Below, piece by piece: positions 1-8,006 of a DNA stretch of 64,000 nucleotides (positions are counted from its first letter, which is position 1; each line of letters begins with the position of its first letter). A program made the translations under genes and the position numbers. This DNA is from CAVVXN01 sp963772585 (GTDB taxonomy: Bacteria; Planctomycetota; PLA2; JAEUHO01), in assembly GCA_963772585.1 (NCBI GenBank), contig CAVYXV010000002.1:310001-374000 (forward strand), given 5' to 3'. Below the pieces are notes generated by a model. The model saw only the letters and a list, made by a program, of their open reading frames with translations, had not been told where the DNA came from and searched no databases.

Positions 1-1501
1 CCACCAGCACCTCGCGGGGGTACTTGCCCAGCTCGCCCGCGATGTAGACGTAGACAGGCGCGTTCGCCTTGAAGAAGGGGTTGCTGATGATGTCGCCGCG
101 GAGGATGGGGTTCCGCGGGTTCGCGAGGCTCGTGATCGCGACGGCGGCCGTGTTCGGGCCGGTGGCGCGGACCACCTCCACCTCGCCGACGGCATCGCGG
201 ACGCCGCCGCGGCCGATCCGGGTCACCAGGAACCGCAGGCCGGGGTAGACCTTGGCGTTGGTGCCGATGTCGATGACGGCGGTCTGCATCATCGGGCTGG
301 ACGTGAGGATCCTGCCGTCGGGGTCCTGACGACGGATCTCGAGCTCGTCGTGCTCCTTGTCCAGCCGGATGCGTTCGCGGAGGGCCTCGTTGGTCGCCTT
401 GTACCGGCTCTCCATCGTGGTCTTCTCTTCGTTGGTCCGAACGAGTTCGTTCTGGGCCGTGGTGGCATCACGACGGTTCTGCTCGGCGATCTCCCGCGCC
501 TGGGCGACCTCCCCCTGGAGTTGGGAAACGTCCGTCGAGTGGCGGTTCTGCTCGGAGGTGAGCTGATCCTGCAGGTCGGAGATGGTCTGTTCCTTCGCCT
601 GCACGTCGGCCTGCATGCGGCCGATGACCGCCTGGTCCTCCGTCTTGTTCGCGGCGAACTCGGCGTTGTAGTTCTTGATGATCTGCGCCGGGTAGGCCAT
701 GAACGCCTCGACGGACACCTTCTTGTCCGGCGGCTCGGTGAACATGTCGAGCTTGACCACCTTCATGGTGGTTGGATCGAAGAGGCCGGGGCCGTGGATC
801 ACGTCCTTGACCTCATTCCAGCCCTTCTGCTCGGTGACGGCCTGCATGGCCTCGTTGGCCTTCTTCACCGCCGCCTCGTAGGCCTTGAGCTTGGACTCGT
901 ACTCGGCCTGGGCGGCCTCGTCGTCGGGGTCGCGCGGCGGCACGGGCGGCGGCGGTACGTCACCGAGGAGTTGCTGCGCGTTGCGGATGGCGTCCTTGAG
1001 CCCCGGGTCCAACTCGTCGAAGTTGACCTCGGTGGCCTCCACGCCCTCGGCCGAGGCGGTCCGCATCTCCTCCTGGATCTCGATCTCGGCGCTGTTGATC
1101 ATCGTGTTCAGCGCACCGGGTTGGGGGGTGCCCTGCACGTCGATCGTGCCGTCGGGGGTGAGGTTGGCGGTCAACTTGTCGAGGTCCGTGAAGAAGAACT
1201 GCTGGACGCCGGGAAGGGTGTTCGCCTTCTCCTTGAGCGACGCGTTCTGGAGGACGTCCGCCGGGTTCTTCGTCTGCCACCCGACCGTCTGGGAGAGATC
1301 GTTCGTGTAGCTGGCGATCTCCCGGGCGATCTGCTCGTACTCGGCCCGCTCGGCCTTCGCCGTGGCGGCACTCTGCTCGGCCGCGTCGAGGTCGTCCCGT
1401 TGGCTGAACCACATGTAGACGAAGACGAGCAAGAGCAAAAGGCTGATGATGAAGGGCCAGTTGGCACTGCCACGCTGGGACCGGTGAAGAAGCTGGCGCA
1501 T
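1..1501 (-). CDS. Coiled-coil membrane-anchored protein (3' end outside window)
   Basis: An open frame of 500 codons starts at ATG 1501 and runs off the left edge, so the C-terminus is missing. A GGAG lies about 5 nt before the start. One membrane segment is visible at residues 14-31 (WPFIISLLLLLVFVYMWF). It is followed by Glu/Gln/Ala-rich helix (about 33-70), a Pro-rich linker near residue 180, and a long probable coiled coil at about 285-385 (QADVQAKEQTISDLQDQL and following). The last part is more beta-like, with a hydrophobic stretch DIGTNAKVYPGLRFLVTRIG and an LRGDIISNPFF segment. I recognise no family. The layout suggests a tethered structural envelope protein with its bulk in the periplasm. 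It is divergent from coaE. Confidence 0.8.
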   Translation of the reverse strand, partial: MRQLLHRSQRGSANWPFIISLLLLLVFVYMWFSQRDDLDAAEQSAATAKAERAEYEQIAREIASYTNDLSQTVGWQTKNPADVLQNASLKEKANTLPGVQQFFFTDLDKLTANLTPDGTIDVQGTPQPGALNTMINSAEIEIQEEMRTASAEGVEATEVNFDELDPGLKDAIRNAQQLLGDVPPPPVPPRDPDDEAAQAEYESKLKAYEAAVKKANEAMQAVTEQKGWNEVKDVIHGPGLFDPTTMKVVKLDMFTEPPDKKVSVEAFMAYPAQIIKNYNAEFAANKTEDQAVIGRMQADVQAKEQTISDLQDQLTSEQNRHSTDVSQLQGEVAQAREIAEQNRRDATTAQNELVRTNEEKTTMESRYKATNEALRERIRLDKEHDELEIRRQDPDGRILTSSPMMQTAVIDIGTNAKVYPGLRFLVTRIGRGGVRDAVGEVEVVRATGPNTAAVAITSLANPRNPILRGDIISNPFFKANAPVYVYIAGELGKYPREVLV

Positions 1502-1671
1502 GGATTCTCCGATCGGGGCCCCTGCCTCCCGGCGGGTGGTCCGCAAGCTCGGCGGGCCGCCCGGCCTACCCTCGGGCCCCTGTACCGGACGAATCCTCAC
1601 CGCCCGGCGTGGCAGGAGCGTACCGCAAAGGACTTGCGATTCCCAACAGCAACCTCGGCGCTCGCTCCCGC

Positions 1672-1699
1672 TTGACCCGGCCGCCCTCCCGCGTATCGT
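1672..1699 (+). promoter_or_regulatory. Possible sigma-70-type promoter for coaE-rho
   Basis: TTGACC (1672-1677) and TATCGT (1694-1699) are separated by 16 nt in the divergent spacer before coaE. The predicted transcript would begin near 1706. This is a motif match only, and in GC-rich DNA of uncertain phylum the consensus may not hold. I see nothing else in the 1502-1830 spacer. Confidence 0.3.
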
Positions 1700-1830
1700 G
1701 CCGCGCGAGGGGAGTCGGGTCTTTCGATCCCGCCGACGCGACGCGTGCCCGGCGTGCCCCGACCTCCACCGGACGAAACCCCGCGGGGATCGTCCCGCTT
1801 CCTCTCTCTCCACCCACCCAGAGAGCCCTC

Positions 1831-2463
1831 CTGAGCGCTCGTCGGACCGTTCTCGGAATGTTAGGAGGAATCGGCGCGGGCAAGAGCCACGTCGCGGAGC
1901 GGATCCGTGCCCTGAGTGCGACCGACGTCCTCGACGCCGACGCCCTGGCCCAGGAGGCCTTGGCCGCCGCCGCGCGGGACGGCCGGCTGCGAGCGGCGCT
2001 CGGACCCGACGCCGTCGGTCCGGAGGGCGGCCCGGCGAGGGAGGCGATCGCCGCCCGCGTCTTCGCCGACCCCGAAGCCCGGGCGCGACTGGAGGCGATC
2101 ATCCATCCGCCCGTACTCGCTGCCATCCGGGCGCGGGTTGCGGCGCATCGCCGCGGCGTGGGCCCCTCCCTCCTCGTCCTCGACGTTCCCCTCCTGGTGG
2201 AGACGGGGCTGGACCGGCTCTGCGACGTGCTGGTCTTCGTGGACGCCCCGGAGGCCGAGCGCCGCCGGCGCGCCGCCCGCCGGGGGTGGAGCGCCGGCGA
2301 CTGGGAACGCCGCGAAGCGGCACAGGACTCGCTGGCGCGCAAGCGCGTCCGCGCGGACGCGGTGATCCGGAGCGACGAGAGGGTGGACGAGCGGCTCCGC
2401 CCGCTCCTCCGCGACCTCGGCGTCCTGGATCCCGACGCGGGCGTGTCCCGCGTGGAAGGCTGA
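1831..2463 (+). CDS. coaE: Dephospho-CoA kinase
   Basis: Phosphorylates the 3'-OH of dephospho-CoA with ATP, the last step of coenzyme A synthesis. The P-loop GGIGAGKS follows the beta strand VLGM. The acceptor-site segment DVLDADALAQE, the LEAIIHPP motif and VLDVPLLVETGLD are all standard for CoaE. The start is a problem. The beta strand before the P-loop must be coded, but no ATG, GTG or TTG lies in frame just upstream. ATG 1858 would remove the strand, and ATG 1609 adds about 75 residues of low-complexity sequence. I place the start at CTG 1831, giving 210 aa, the usual family length. rho begins 11 nt after the stop, so the two are probably co-transcribed. Confidence 0.85.
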   Translation: MSARRTVLGMLGGIGAGKSHVAERIRALSATDVLDADALAQEALAAAARDGRLRAALGPDAVGPEGGPAREAIAARVFADPEARARLEAIIHPPVLAAIRARVAAHRRGVGPSLLVLDVPLLVETGLDRLCDVLVFVDAPEAERRRRAARRGWSAGDWERREAAQDSLARKRVRADAVIRSDERVDERLRPLLRDLGVLDPDAGVSRVEG

Positions 2464-2474
2464 CGGGGGCCGGC

Positions 2475-4189
2475 ATGGCGCAGCAGAAGAAGACGCAGCG
2501 GAAGAAGGCCACCCGCAAGAAGAAGGGGGCGGCGGAGACGGCGGGCGCGAAGTCCGCGAGCGCCCGGCGGAAGCCGTCCACGAAGAAGAGGTCGCCGACG
2601 AAACAGGGGGCCTCCCGGTCGTCGGCGAGCCGGAGCCCCGCGAACGAGAAGCCGTCCGTCCGGAAGAGCGCCACGAGGAAGGCGAAGAAGAAGGCGTCGC
2701 CGCGTCGACGCGCCGACGTGGGGGAGGCGCGTCCGGCCTGGAAGGACGCCCCGGAGGGCCCGCCCCCCGAGGAAGGCACGCCGACCGCCGGAGAAGGGCC
2801 CCGGCCGCTCATTCCGCCGTTGCCCGAGGAGGAGGACGACGACCTCATCCCGCTCCCCGGGGGGGCGGAAGAGCCGAAGCGCGAGGCGCCGTCCGACGCC
2901 GCCCCCGGCGAGATCCTCGAGGCGATTCGTCGAGGCGATCTCCACGTGGCGGCCCTGAACGCCCTGTCCGACGCGGCTGTGCGCGAGTTGGCCCGCCGCG
3001 AGGGCCTGCGCGCGCATGCCGCGGAGCGCCGGAGCGAGACGATCTTCCGCCTCCTCCAGAAGCCGGCCGCCCCCCCTCCCCCAAGGAGCAGTTCGTCGAG
3101 GGCCTCCTCGAGATGCACCCGGACGGGTACGGCTTCCTGCGCCGGCCCGAACGCGGCTATGCCCAGCATCCCGACGACGTGTACGTGGCCGCCGGTCTCA
3201 TCCGGCGGCTAGGGATGAAGCCCGGTCACTGGGTGACCGGAACCGCCCGCCCCTCCCGACCCGGCGAGCCGCTCCTCGCCCTGGATCGCGTCGAGGAGGT
3301 GAACCACGAGGAGCCTTCGATCCTCGAGCGGGGGCAGAAGTTCGAGGACCTGACCGTCGTCTACCCCGACACGCGCTTCGTTCTGGAGACCACTCCGGAA
3401 GAGGTGGAGATGCGGGTGATGGACCTCTTCTGCCCGCTCGGCCGGGGGCAGCGCGCGATCATCACGTCGCCGCCGCGAGCGGGGAAGACGGTGCTTCTCC
3501 AGAAGCTGGCCGACGCGGTCGCCCACAACAGCCCCAACGTGGACATCGTCGTGTTGCTGGTGGACGAGCGCCCGGAGGAGGTGACGAACATGCGGCGGTC
3601 GGTGCGCGGCGAAGTGATCGCCTCCACGTTCGACCGCCCGGCCGCCAACCACGTGCGCGTTGCCGAACTGGTGATGGAGAAGGTGAAGCGCATGGTGGAG
3701 CTGGGACGCCACATCGTCCTGCTCCTCGACTCCATCACGCGTCTGGGACGCGCCTACAACAACATGGCCGGGCAGAGCGGTCGCATCCTCACGGGGGGAC
3801 TCGATGCCAAGGCGCTGACGCGCCCGAAGCGCTTCTTCGGCGCCGCCCGCAACATCGAGGGCGGCGGCAGCCTGACCATCGTCGCCACGGCGCTGATCGA
3901 CACCGGCAGCCGGATGGACGACGTGATCTTCGAGGAGTTCAAGGGCACCGGAAACATGGAGGTCGTCCTCGACCGGGGACTCGCGAACCAGCGGATCTTC
4001 CCGGCGATCAACCTGCCCGCCTCGGGAACCCGCAACGAGGATCTCCTGCTCCACCCCGAGGAGCTCCGCCGCGTGAACGTCCTCCGCCGCGCCATCTCCG
4101 CCCACTCTCCCCCGGGCGCCATGGAGATGATCCTGGACCTGATGAAGCAGTACAAGACGAACGCCGAGCTTCTGATGTCGCTGGAGTGA
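2475..4189 (+). CDS. rho: Transcription termination factor Rho, with apparent frameshift
   Basis: Hexameric RNA helicase that terminates transcription. ATG 2475 begins a Lys/Arg-rich extension (about 90 aa) and an acidic linker. A Rho_N-like helical domain (ALNALSDAAVRELARREG) ends near 3060. The RNA-binding domain (MHPDGYGFLRRPERGY) and ATPase core continue to 4189, but in the -1 frame. The core is intact: Walker A SPPRAGKT, VVLLVDERPEEV, LLLDSITRLGRAYN, GGLDAKAL and an Arg-finger region ending in LMSLE. The frames join at 3070-3082 within C7-T-C5. Adding one C restores a continuous 571-aa protein reading ...PPSPKEQFVEGLLEMHPDGY. A base lost in sequencing or assembly is the simplest explanation, because everything after it is perfectly conserved. 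Confidence 0.9.
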
Positions 4190-4243
4190 CCGGAGCGCAC
4201 GTAGCGAGGCGGCGACGTCCCCTCCCCGCCTCCCCTCCCCCCT

Positions 4244-4786
4244 TCACTCCCCCGCGTAGCGCCGCCGCCGATCCAGGACGGCGAGCACGTACCGGCGGGT
4301 CTCGTCGAAGCCCTCGCGCTCCACCACCTCCAGGGGGGCGGCTTCGGGGGCCCGACGGCGCCAGCGGTCGAGGTGGGAAGGGCCGGCGTTGTAGGCGGCC
4401 AGGGCGAACACCTCCACGCCGTCGTAGCGCGCGAGGAGCCGGGCGAGGTAGGACGCGCCGAGCCGGAGGTTCGTCGCGGGGTCGTACAGCGCCTCCTCGT
4501 CCGGCGGGTCCAGGCCCAGGGACCGCGCCTCCTGGGCGGCGGTGGAGGGGAGCAGTTGCAGGAGCCCGCGGGCCCCCCGGTGGCTCGAGGCGCGCGGGCG
4601 CCCGCCACTCTCCACGGCGACCATCGCGCCAAGCAGCGCGGGGTCGACGCCCGCCTCCCGGGCCGCGGCCTCCAGCGGGGCGGCGAAGGCTCCCAGGTGG
4701 GCCCGTCCCCCCGACCACCATCCGAGGGCGGCGCCGGCGACCAGCGCCAGCCCCGAGGCGGCGAGGAGCGCCTTTCGTGGGCTCAT
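4244..4786 (-). CDS. Lytic transglycosylase, SLT domain
   Basis: Cleaves the peptidoglycan beta-1,4 bond between MurNAc and GlcNAc in the periplasm, forming 1,6-anhydroMurNAc. The 180-aa protein has an N-terminal membrane or signal segment (residues 5-24). The SLT core contains the catalytic glutamate in GAMVAVESGG, the GLLQLLPSTA motif, NLRLGASYLARLL and AYNAGPSHLDRW, all characteristic of Slt70/MltC-type enzymes. ATG 4786 overlaps the stop of the upstream HEAT-repeat gene (ATGA), so the two are translationally coupled. The gene converges on rho with a 54-nt spacer in which I see no clear terminator. Confidence 0.93.
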   Translation of the reverse strand: MSPRKALLAASGLALVAGAALGWWSGGRAHLGAFAAPLEAAAREAGVDPALLGAMVAVESGGRPRASSHRGARGLLQLLPSTAAQEARSLGLDPPDEEALYDPATNLRLGASYLARLLARYDGVEVFALAAYNAGPSHLDRWRRRAPEAAPLEVVEREGFDETRRYVLAVLDRRRRYAGE

Positions 4787-7700
4787 CGCCCGTCCGACGG
4801 GGCCGAGACGCGGTCCCACCAGCGGTTCCAGGCCGCGGCGACCTCGGCCGCGTCCGCGCGCGACGTGCCACGCTCCACCGTACCCAGCGACATGCCCGTG
4901 ATCCTCTCCAGGGCGATCGCGGCGCCACGCCGGATCAACGGGTCGTCGTCGCGGAGGGCACGGATGAGGACGGGTACCGCGACCGGGTCCGTCCCGCCGT
5001 CCACGTACGGGCCGAGCGGCCCGACGTCGTAGCCTTCGGTCCGCATCCGCTCCCGCAGCCAGGCGCGATCGGGCTCGCGAGCCGGGGTGATGCGCGCGGT
5101 CTTGTACCAGCGCTCGTACTGCTCCGCGAGGACCGCGTATCCGGCGGGATCGAAGCGCTGGAGGCTCAGGTCTTCCAGGGCGCGCAACGCCTTGGAGGCC
5201 TGGTCCGGATCGCCGCCGCGGAGGATGTCGATGAGGTAGGGCACGGCGCTGCCGTCGTTCTGCGCGGCGAGCCCGAGCGCGGCCGCCCGGCTGACGGCGG
5301 GGTCCTTGTCTTCCACATAGGAGGAGAGAACCTCCCGGACCACGCGCCCGCGGAAGTGACCGAGCACGCTCAGGAGACGCGCCCGCTTCGGCGCTTCCAG
5401 GCGGCCTTCCGTCAAGTGCCGGACCAACTGGAGCCGGGCCTCCTCGCTCTGCAGATCCACGAGGGCGTTCGCCGACGCGATCTGGACCGCCGCGTCGGCG
5501 TCGTTGAGCAGGTAGAAGACCAGGAGGCCGACGGCGTTCGGGTGCTTGGTGCGCCCCAGCGAACGGAGGGCGGCCGCGCGAAGCGGAGCGCTCCGGGGGT
5601 CGCGTTCCGTCGCGAGCATGAGGTTCAGGAGCGGGTAGGCGTCCTCGGGTTCCACGCCGGCGAGTCCGTCGGCGACGGCGATCTTCACGGCCATGTCGCC
5701 CTGCTTGTACAGATCCTCGAGCCGGCTCACGGCGTTGGGGTCGCCGAGGTGGTGGAGCGCGACGTCGGCGCGGATGGCGACGTCCTGGGCGTCGTCGTGC
5801 GTCAGCACCTCGAGCCCGGGCTGGAGCGCCTCCTTCAGGGTGGGGAGCGCCTTGGGTTCGTCCTGCTTCGTGGCTCTCACGAGGGTCTCGGCGGCACGGG
5901 CCGCGGCCCCGCGCATGACGGCGCGCGGATCCGCGAAGGCGTCGCGCACGGCGTTCGGGCCCCCGGATGCGAGCAGCCCCGACAACATCTCCGCCGCGGC
6001 GGGCTCGCTCCGCCCGGCCAGCGCGTCGACGATCGAACGCTGTACCTGACCCGCCGCTTCCTGCGCGATCGCGAAGCGCACGGCGCGCTGCTCGACGGCC
6101 CCGAAGCCGATGGACGAGGTGGCGGCTTCCACGAGCGCGCGGACCTGGGTGGCCGTCAGCCCCCCCGACGTCCCGCTCTCCCGTTCCATGTCTTCCAACT
6201 CGTCGAGGGCCTCGGCGCGCTCCGTGTCGTCGCCGAGGTCGTCGAACGACGCCACGATGGCGGCATCGAGGAGTTGCCGGCGGGTTTCGGGATCGGCCTG
6301 CCGCACGGTGTCCGCGTTGGCCACCCACCACTCCTTCGCGTCCGGCCAGCGGTCGGCATCGCGGTAGCGCTGCCAGCGGTTCGCGCCCAGGAGGGAGTCG
6401 AACCGCATGCGGAGGAGGGGGTAGCGCGGGTCGCCGGCGGGCACGGCCATGCGCCGGGTCTGGTTGAGGACGCCCAGCGTCACCAGGACCTGCTCCTCGG
6501 CACTGGGCGGCGTCACCGCATCGGCCTCGAAGATGCCCGCGGCGTCCAGCGCCCGGACCAACGCCAGCATCACGTCCGACTCGAGGATGAAATCTCCCGC
6601 CTGGATCGCGGCGTCCTCGGACCGGAAGACGGCGCGACGACGGCCGCCCTCCGCGTCGATCAGTTCGACGGCCACGTACGCCTTGGAGAGGTCGGCCCGA
6701 TCGAAGCCCTCCAGCGGACGGCGGGCGTGGAACGAGTCGCGTTCCTGCTCCCACCACTGCGCCCAGGAGACGGCCGTGGAAGGCAGGTCCAGACCCGACA
6801 GGCGGCGGAGCGCCCCGAACACGGGATCGACCAGGCTCGAGAAGTCGCGGAAGTGCGCGCCCCCGACGGTGTCGATGAGGACGTTCACGACCGTGCCATC
6901 CAGGAGGGCCTGCAGCGAGGGGTCGGACGAGTCGAGCGCGCCGTACGCGAGCCCCACGGCCGCGGCACCTCTCGGGAGTTTCTCCGGGTGGAGGATGCCG
7001 CGCCGCCCGGCCAACTCGCCCAGGGTCTCGGGCGTGAACGGGTTCGTGTTGCGGGTGCGCGCCACCTCGACCAGCGCCAGCGTGGCGTACGCGCGCTCGC
7101 GAGGCAGGCCCTCGACGGCGATCCGGTTCAGCCGCGCCACCAGCGCGTCATCGGCGCGAAGCGCCAGGAGGACGGACGCCTGCCGGCAGACGTCGGGGTC
7201 GAGATCGGAGAGGGCCTGCAGGAGACGTTCGACGGCGTCGGGCACCTTGGCGGGGTCGAGGAGGCGCAGGCCGGACACGCGGACGCTGCCCTTGTCCGCC
7301 TCGAGCAGGTTCAGGACGCGGCGCTGGTCCGCCTCGTCCACGTGGTCCATGAGGAAGTCGGTCGCCCGCGCCCGGAACACGGGACGGTTCAAGGTCAGGA
7401 ACGAGAACAGCCAGTGCTTCGTCTTCTCGGGGTCGAGGCCGTACGCCGCGTCGAAGAAGACCTCCGCGCGGCTGCCCGTGTGCCGCCGCGCCGCGGCCCG
7501 AAGCAGGATCTGGATGTGCGCGGGCTCCCCCATCTGGCCGAGCACCCAGGCGGCGCCGGGTTGCCTCGGCGAGTCGTCCCCCTCGAGGACCTTCACGAGG
7601 TAGGGCACGACCACCGGGCCGCGGAGGAGCAGGGAGTCGGCCGCCCGTTCTCCGATCCGATCCGGCCAGCGGTCGAGGTCCGCGATCTCCTCGAGGATCG

Positions 7701-7872
7701 GATCCTCCGGCTTCGGGGGAGGCTCGGTCTTCGTCGTCCCCTGATCCGCCGTCGGGACGCCCGGCTTCGGGGGAGGACCGAACTCCATGTCCCCGCCCTT
7801 GGCCAGGGCGACGGGTGCGAGGAGGACCACGAGCAGGAGGGGCAGCAGGAGGTGGCTTGCGGTTCTGGTCAT
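4783..7872 (-). CDS. Large exported HEAT-repeat protein
   Basis: A 1029-aa protein with a cleavable-looking signal peptide (SHLLLPLLLVVLLAPVALA), then a Pro-rich linker (PPPKPGVPTADQ). The rest is a chain of HEAT/Armadillo-like helical pairs. Examples are VVVPYLVKVLEGDDSPRQ near residue 88, AVSRAAALGLAAQNDGS and VPVLIRALRDDDPLIRRGAA near the C-terminus. HEAT solenoids are protein-binding scaffolds, and no catalytic motif is visible. It is coupled by an ATGA overlap to the lytic transglycosylase, which suggests a role in the envelope, perhaps organising cell-wall enzymes (inference). Exported HEAT proteins are common in Planctomycetota. The specific partner is unknown. Confidence 0.88.
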   Translation of the reverse strand: MTRTASHLLLPLLLVVLLAPVALAKGGDMEFGPPPKPGVPTADQGTTKTEPPPKPEDPILEEIADLDRWPDRIGERAADSLLLRGPVVVPYLVKVLEGDDSPRQPGAAWVLGQMGEPAHIQILLRAAARRHTGSRAEVFFDAAYGLDPEKTKHWLFSFLTLNRPVFRARATDFLMDHVDEADQRRVLNLLEADKGSVRVSGLRLLDPAKVPDAVERLLQALSDLDPDVCRQASVLLALRADDALVARLNRIAVEGLPRERAYATLALVEVARTRNTNPFTPETLGELAGRRGILHPEKLPRGAAAVGLAYGALDSSDPSLQALLDGTVVNVLIDTVGGAHFRDFSSLVDPVFGALRRLSGLDLPSTAVSWAQWWEQERDSFHARRPLEGFDRADLSKAYVAVELIDAEGGRRRAVFRSEDAAIQAGDFILESDVMLALVRALDAAGIFEADAVTPPSAEEQVLVTLGVLNQTRRMAVPAGDPRYPLLRMRFDSLLGANRWQRYRDADRWPDAKEWWVANADTVRQADPETRRQLLDAAIVASFDDLGDDTERAEALDELEDMERESGTSGGLTATQVRALVEAATSSIGFGAVEQRAVRFAIAQEAAGQVQRSIVDALAGRSEPAAAEMLSGLLASGGPNAVRDAFADPRAVMRGAAARAAETLVRATKQDEPKALPTLKEALQPGLEVLTHDDAQDVAIRADVALHHLGDPNAVSRLEDLYKQGDMAVKIAVADGLAGVEPEDAYPLLNLMLATERDPRSAPLRAAALRSLGRTKHPNAVGLLVFYLLNDADAAVQIASANALVDLQSEEARLQLVRHLTEGRLEAPKRARLLSVLGHFRGRVVREVLSSYVEDKDPAVSRAAALGLAAQNDGSAVPYLIDILRGGDPDQASKALRALEDLSLQRFDPAGYAVLAEQYERWYKTARITPAREPDRAWLRERMRTEGYDVGPLGPYVDGGTDPVAVPVLIRALRDDDPLIRRGAAIALERITGMSLGTVERGTSRADAAEVAAAWNRWWDRVSAPSDGR

Positions 7873-7937
7873 CGTCCGAGTCTCCCACGCTGCGCGATCC
7901 GGGTCATGCGGGGGTCACCTCGGACCCCCGCTCCGAA

Positions 7938-7976
7938 AACGCCCCGCACCCCCTACGGCAGGGAGACCGGGGCGTT
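7938..7976 (-). terminator. Intrinsic terminator-like hairpin after recG
   Basis: On the minus strand AACGCCCC pairs with GGGGCGTT across a 23-nt loop that has its own small CCCT/AGGG stem, and TTTTC follows the second arm. It lies 30 nt past the recG stop, between recG and the HEAT-repeat gene. Confidence 0.5.
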
Positions 7977-8006
7977 GGACCTCGGATGGGGGGCGCGCGG
8001 TCCCGC

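Noticed and set aside
3070..3083. Programmed -1 frameshifting in rho
   Set aside because: The tract CCT CCC CCA AGG does not form a good X-XXY-YYZ slippery heptamer and no downstream pseudoknot is obvious. A missing C is simpler.
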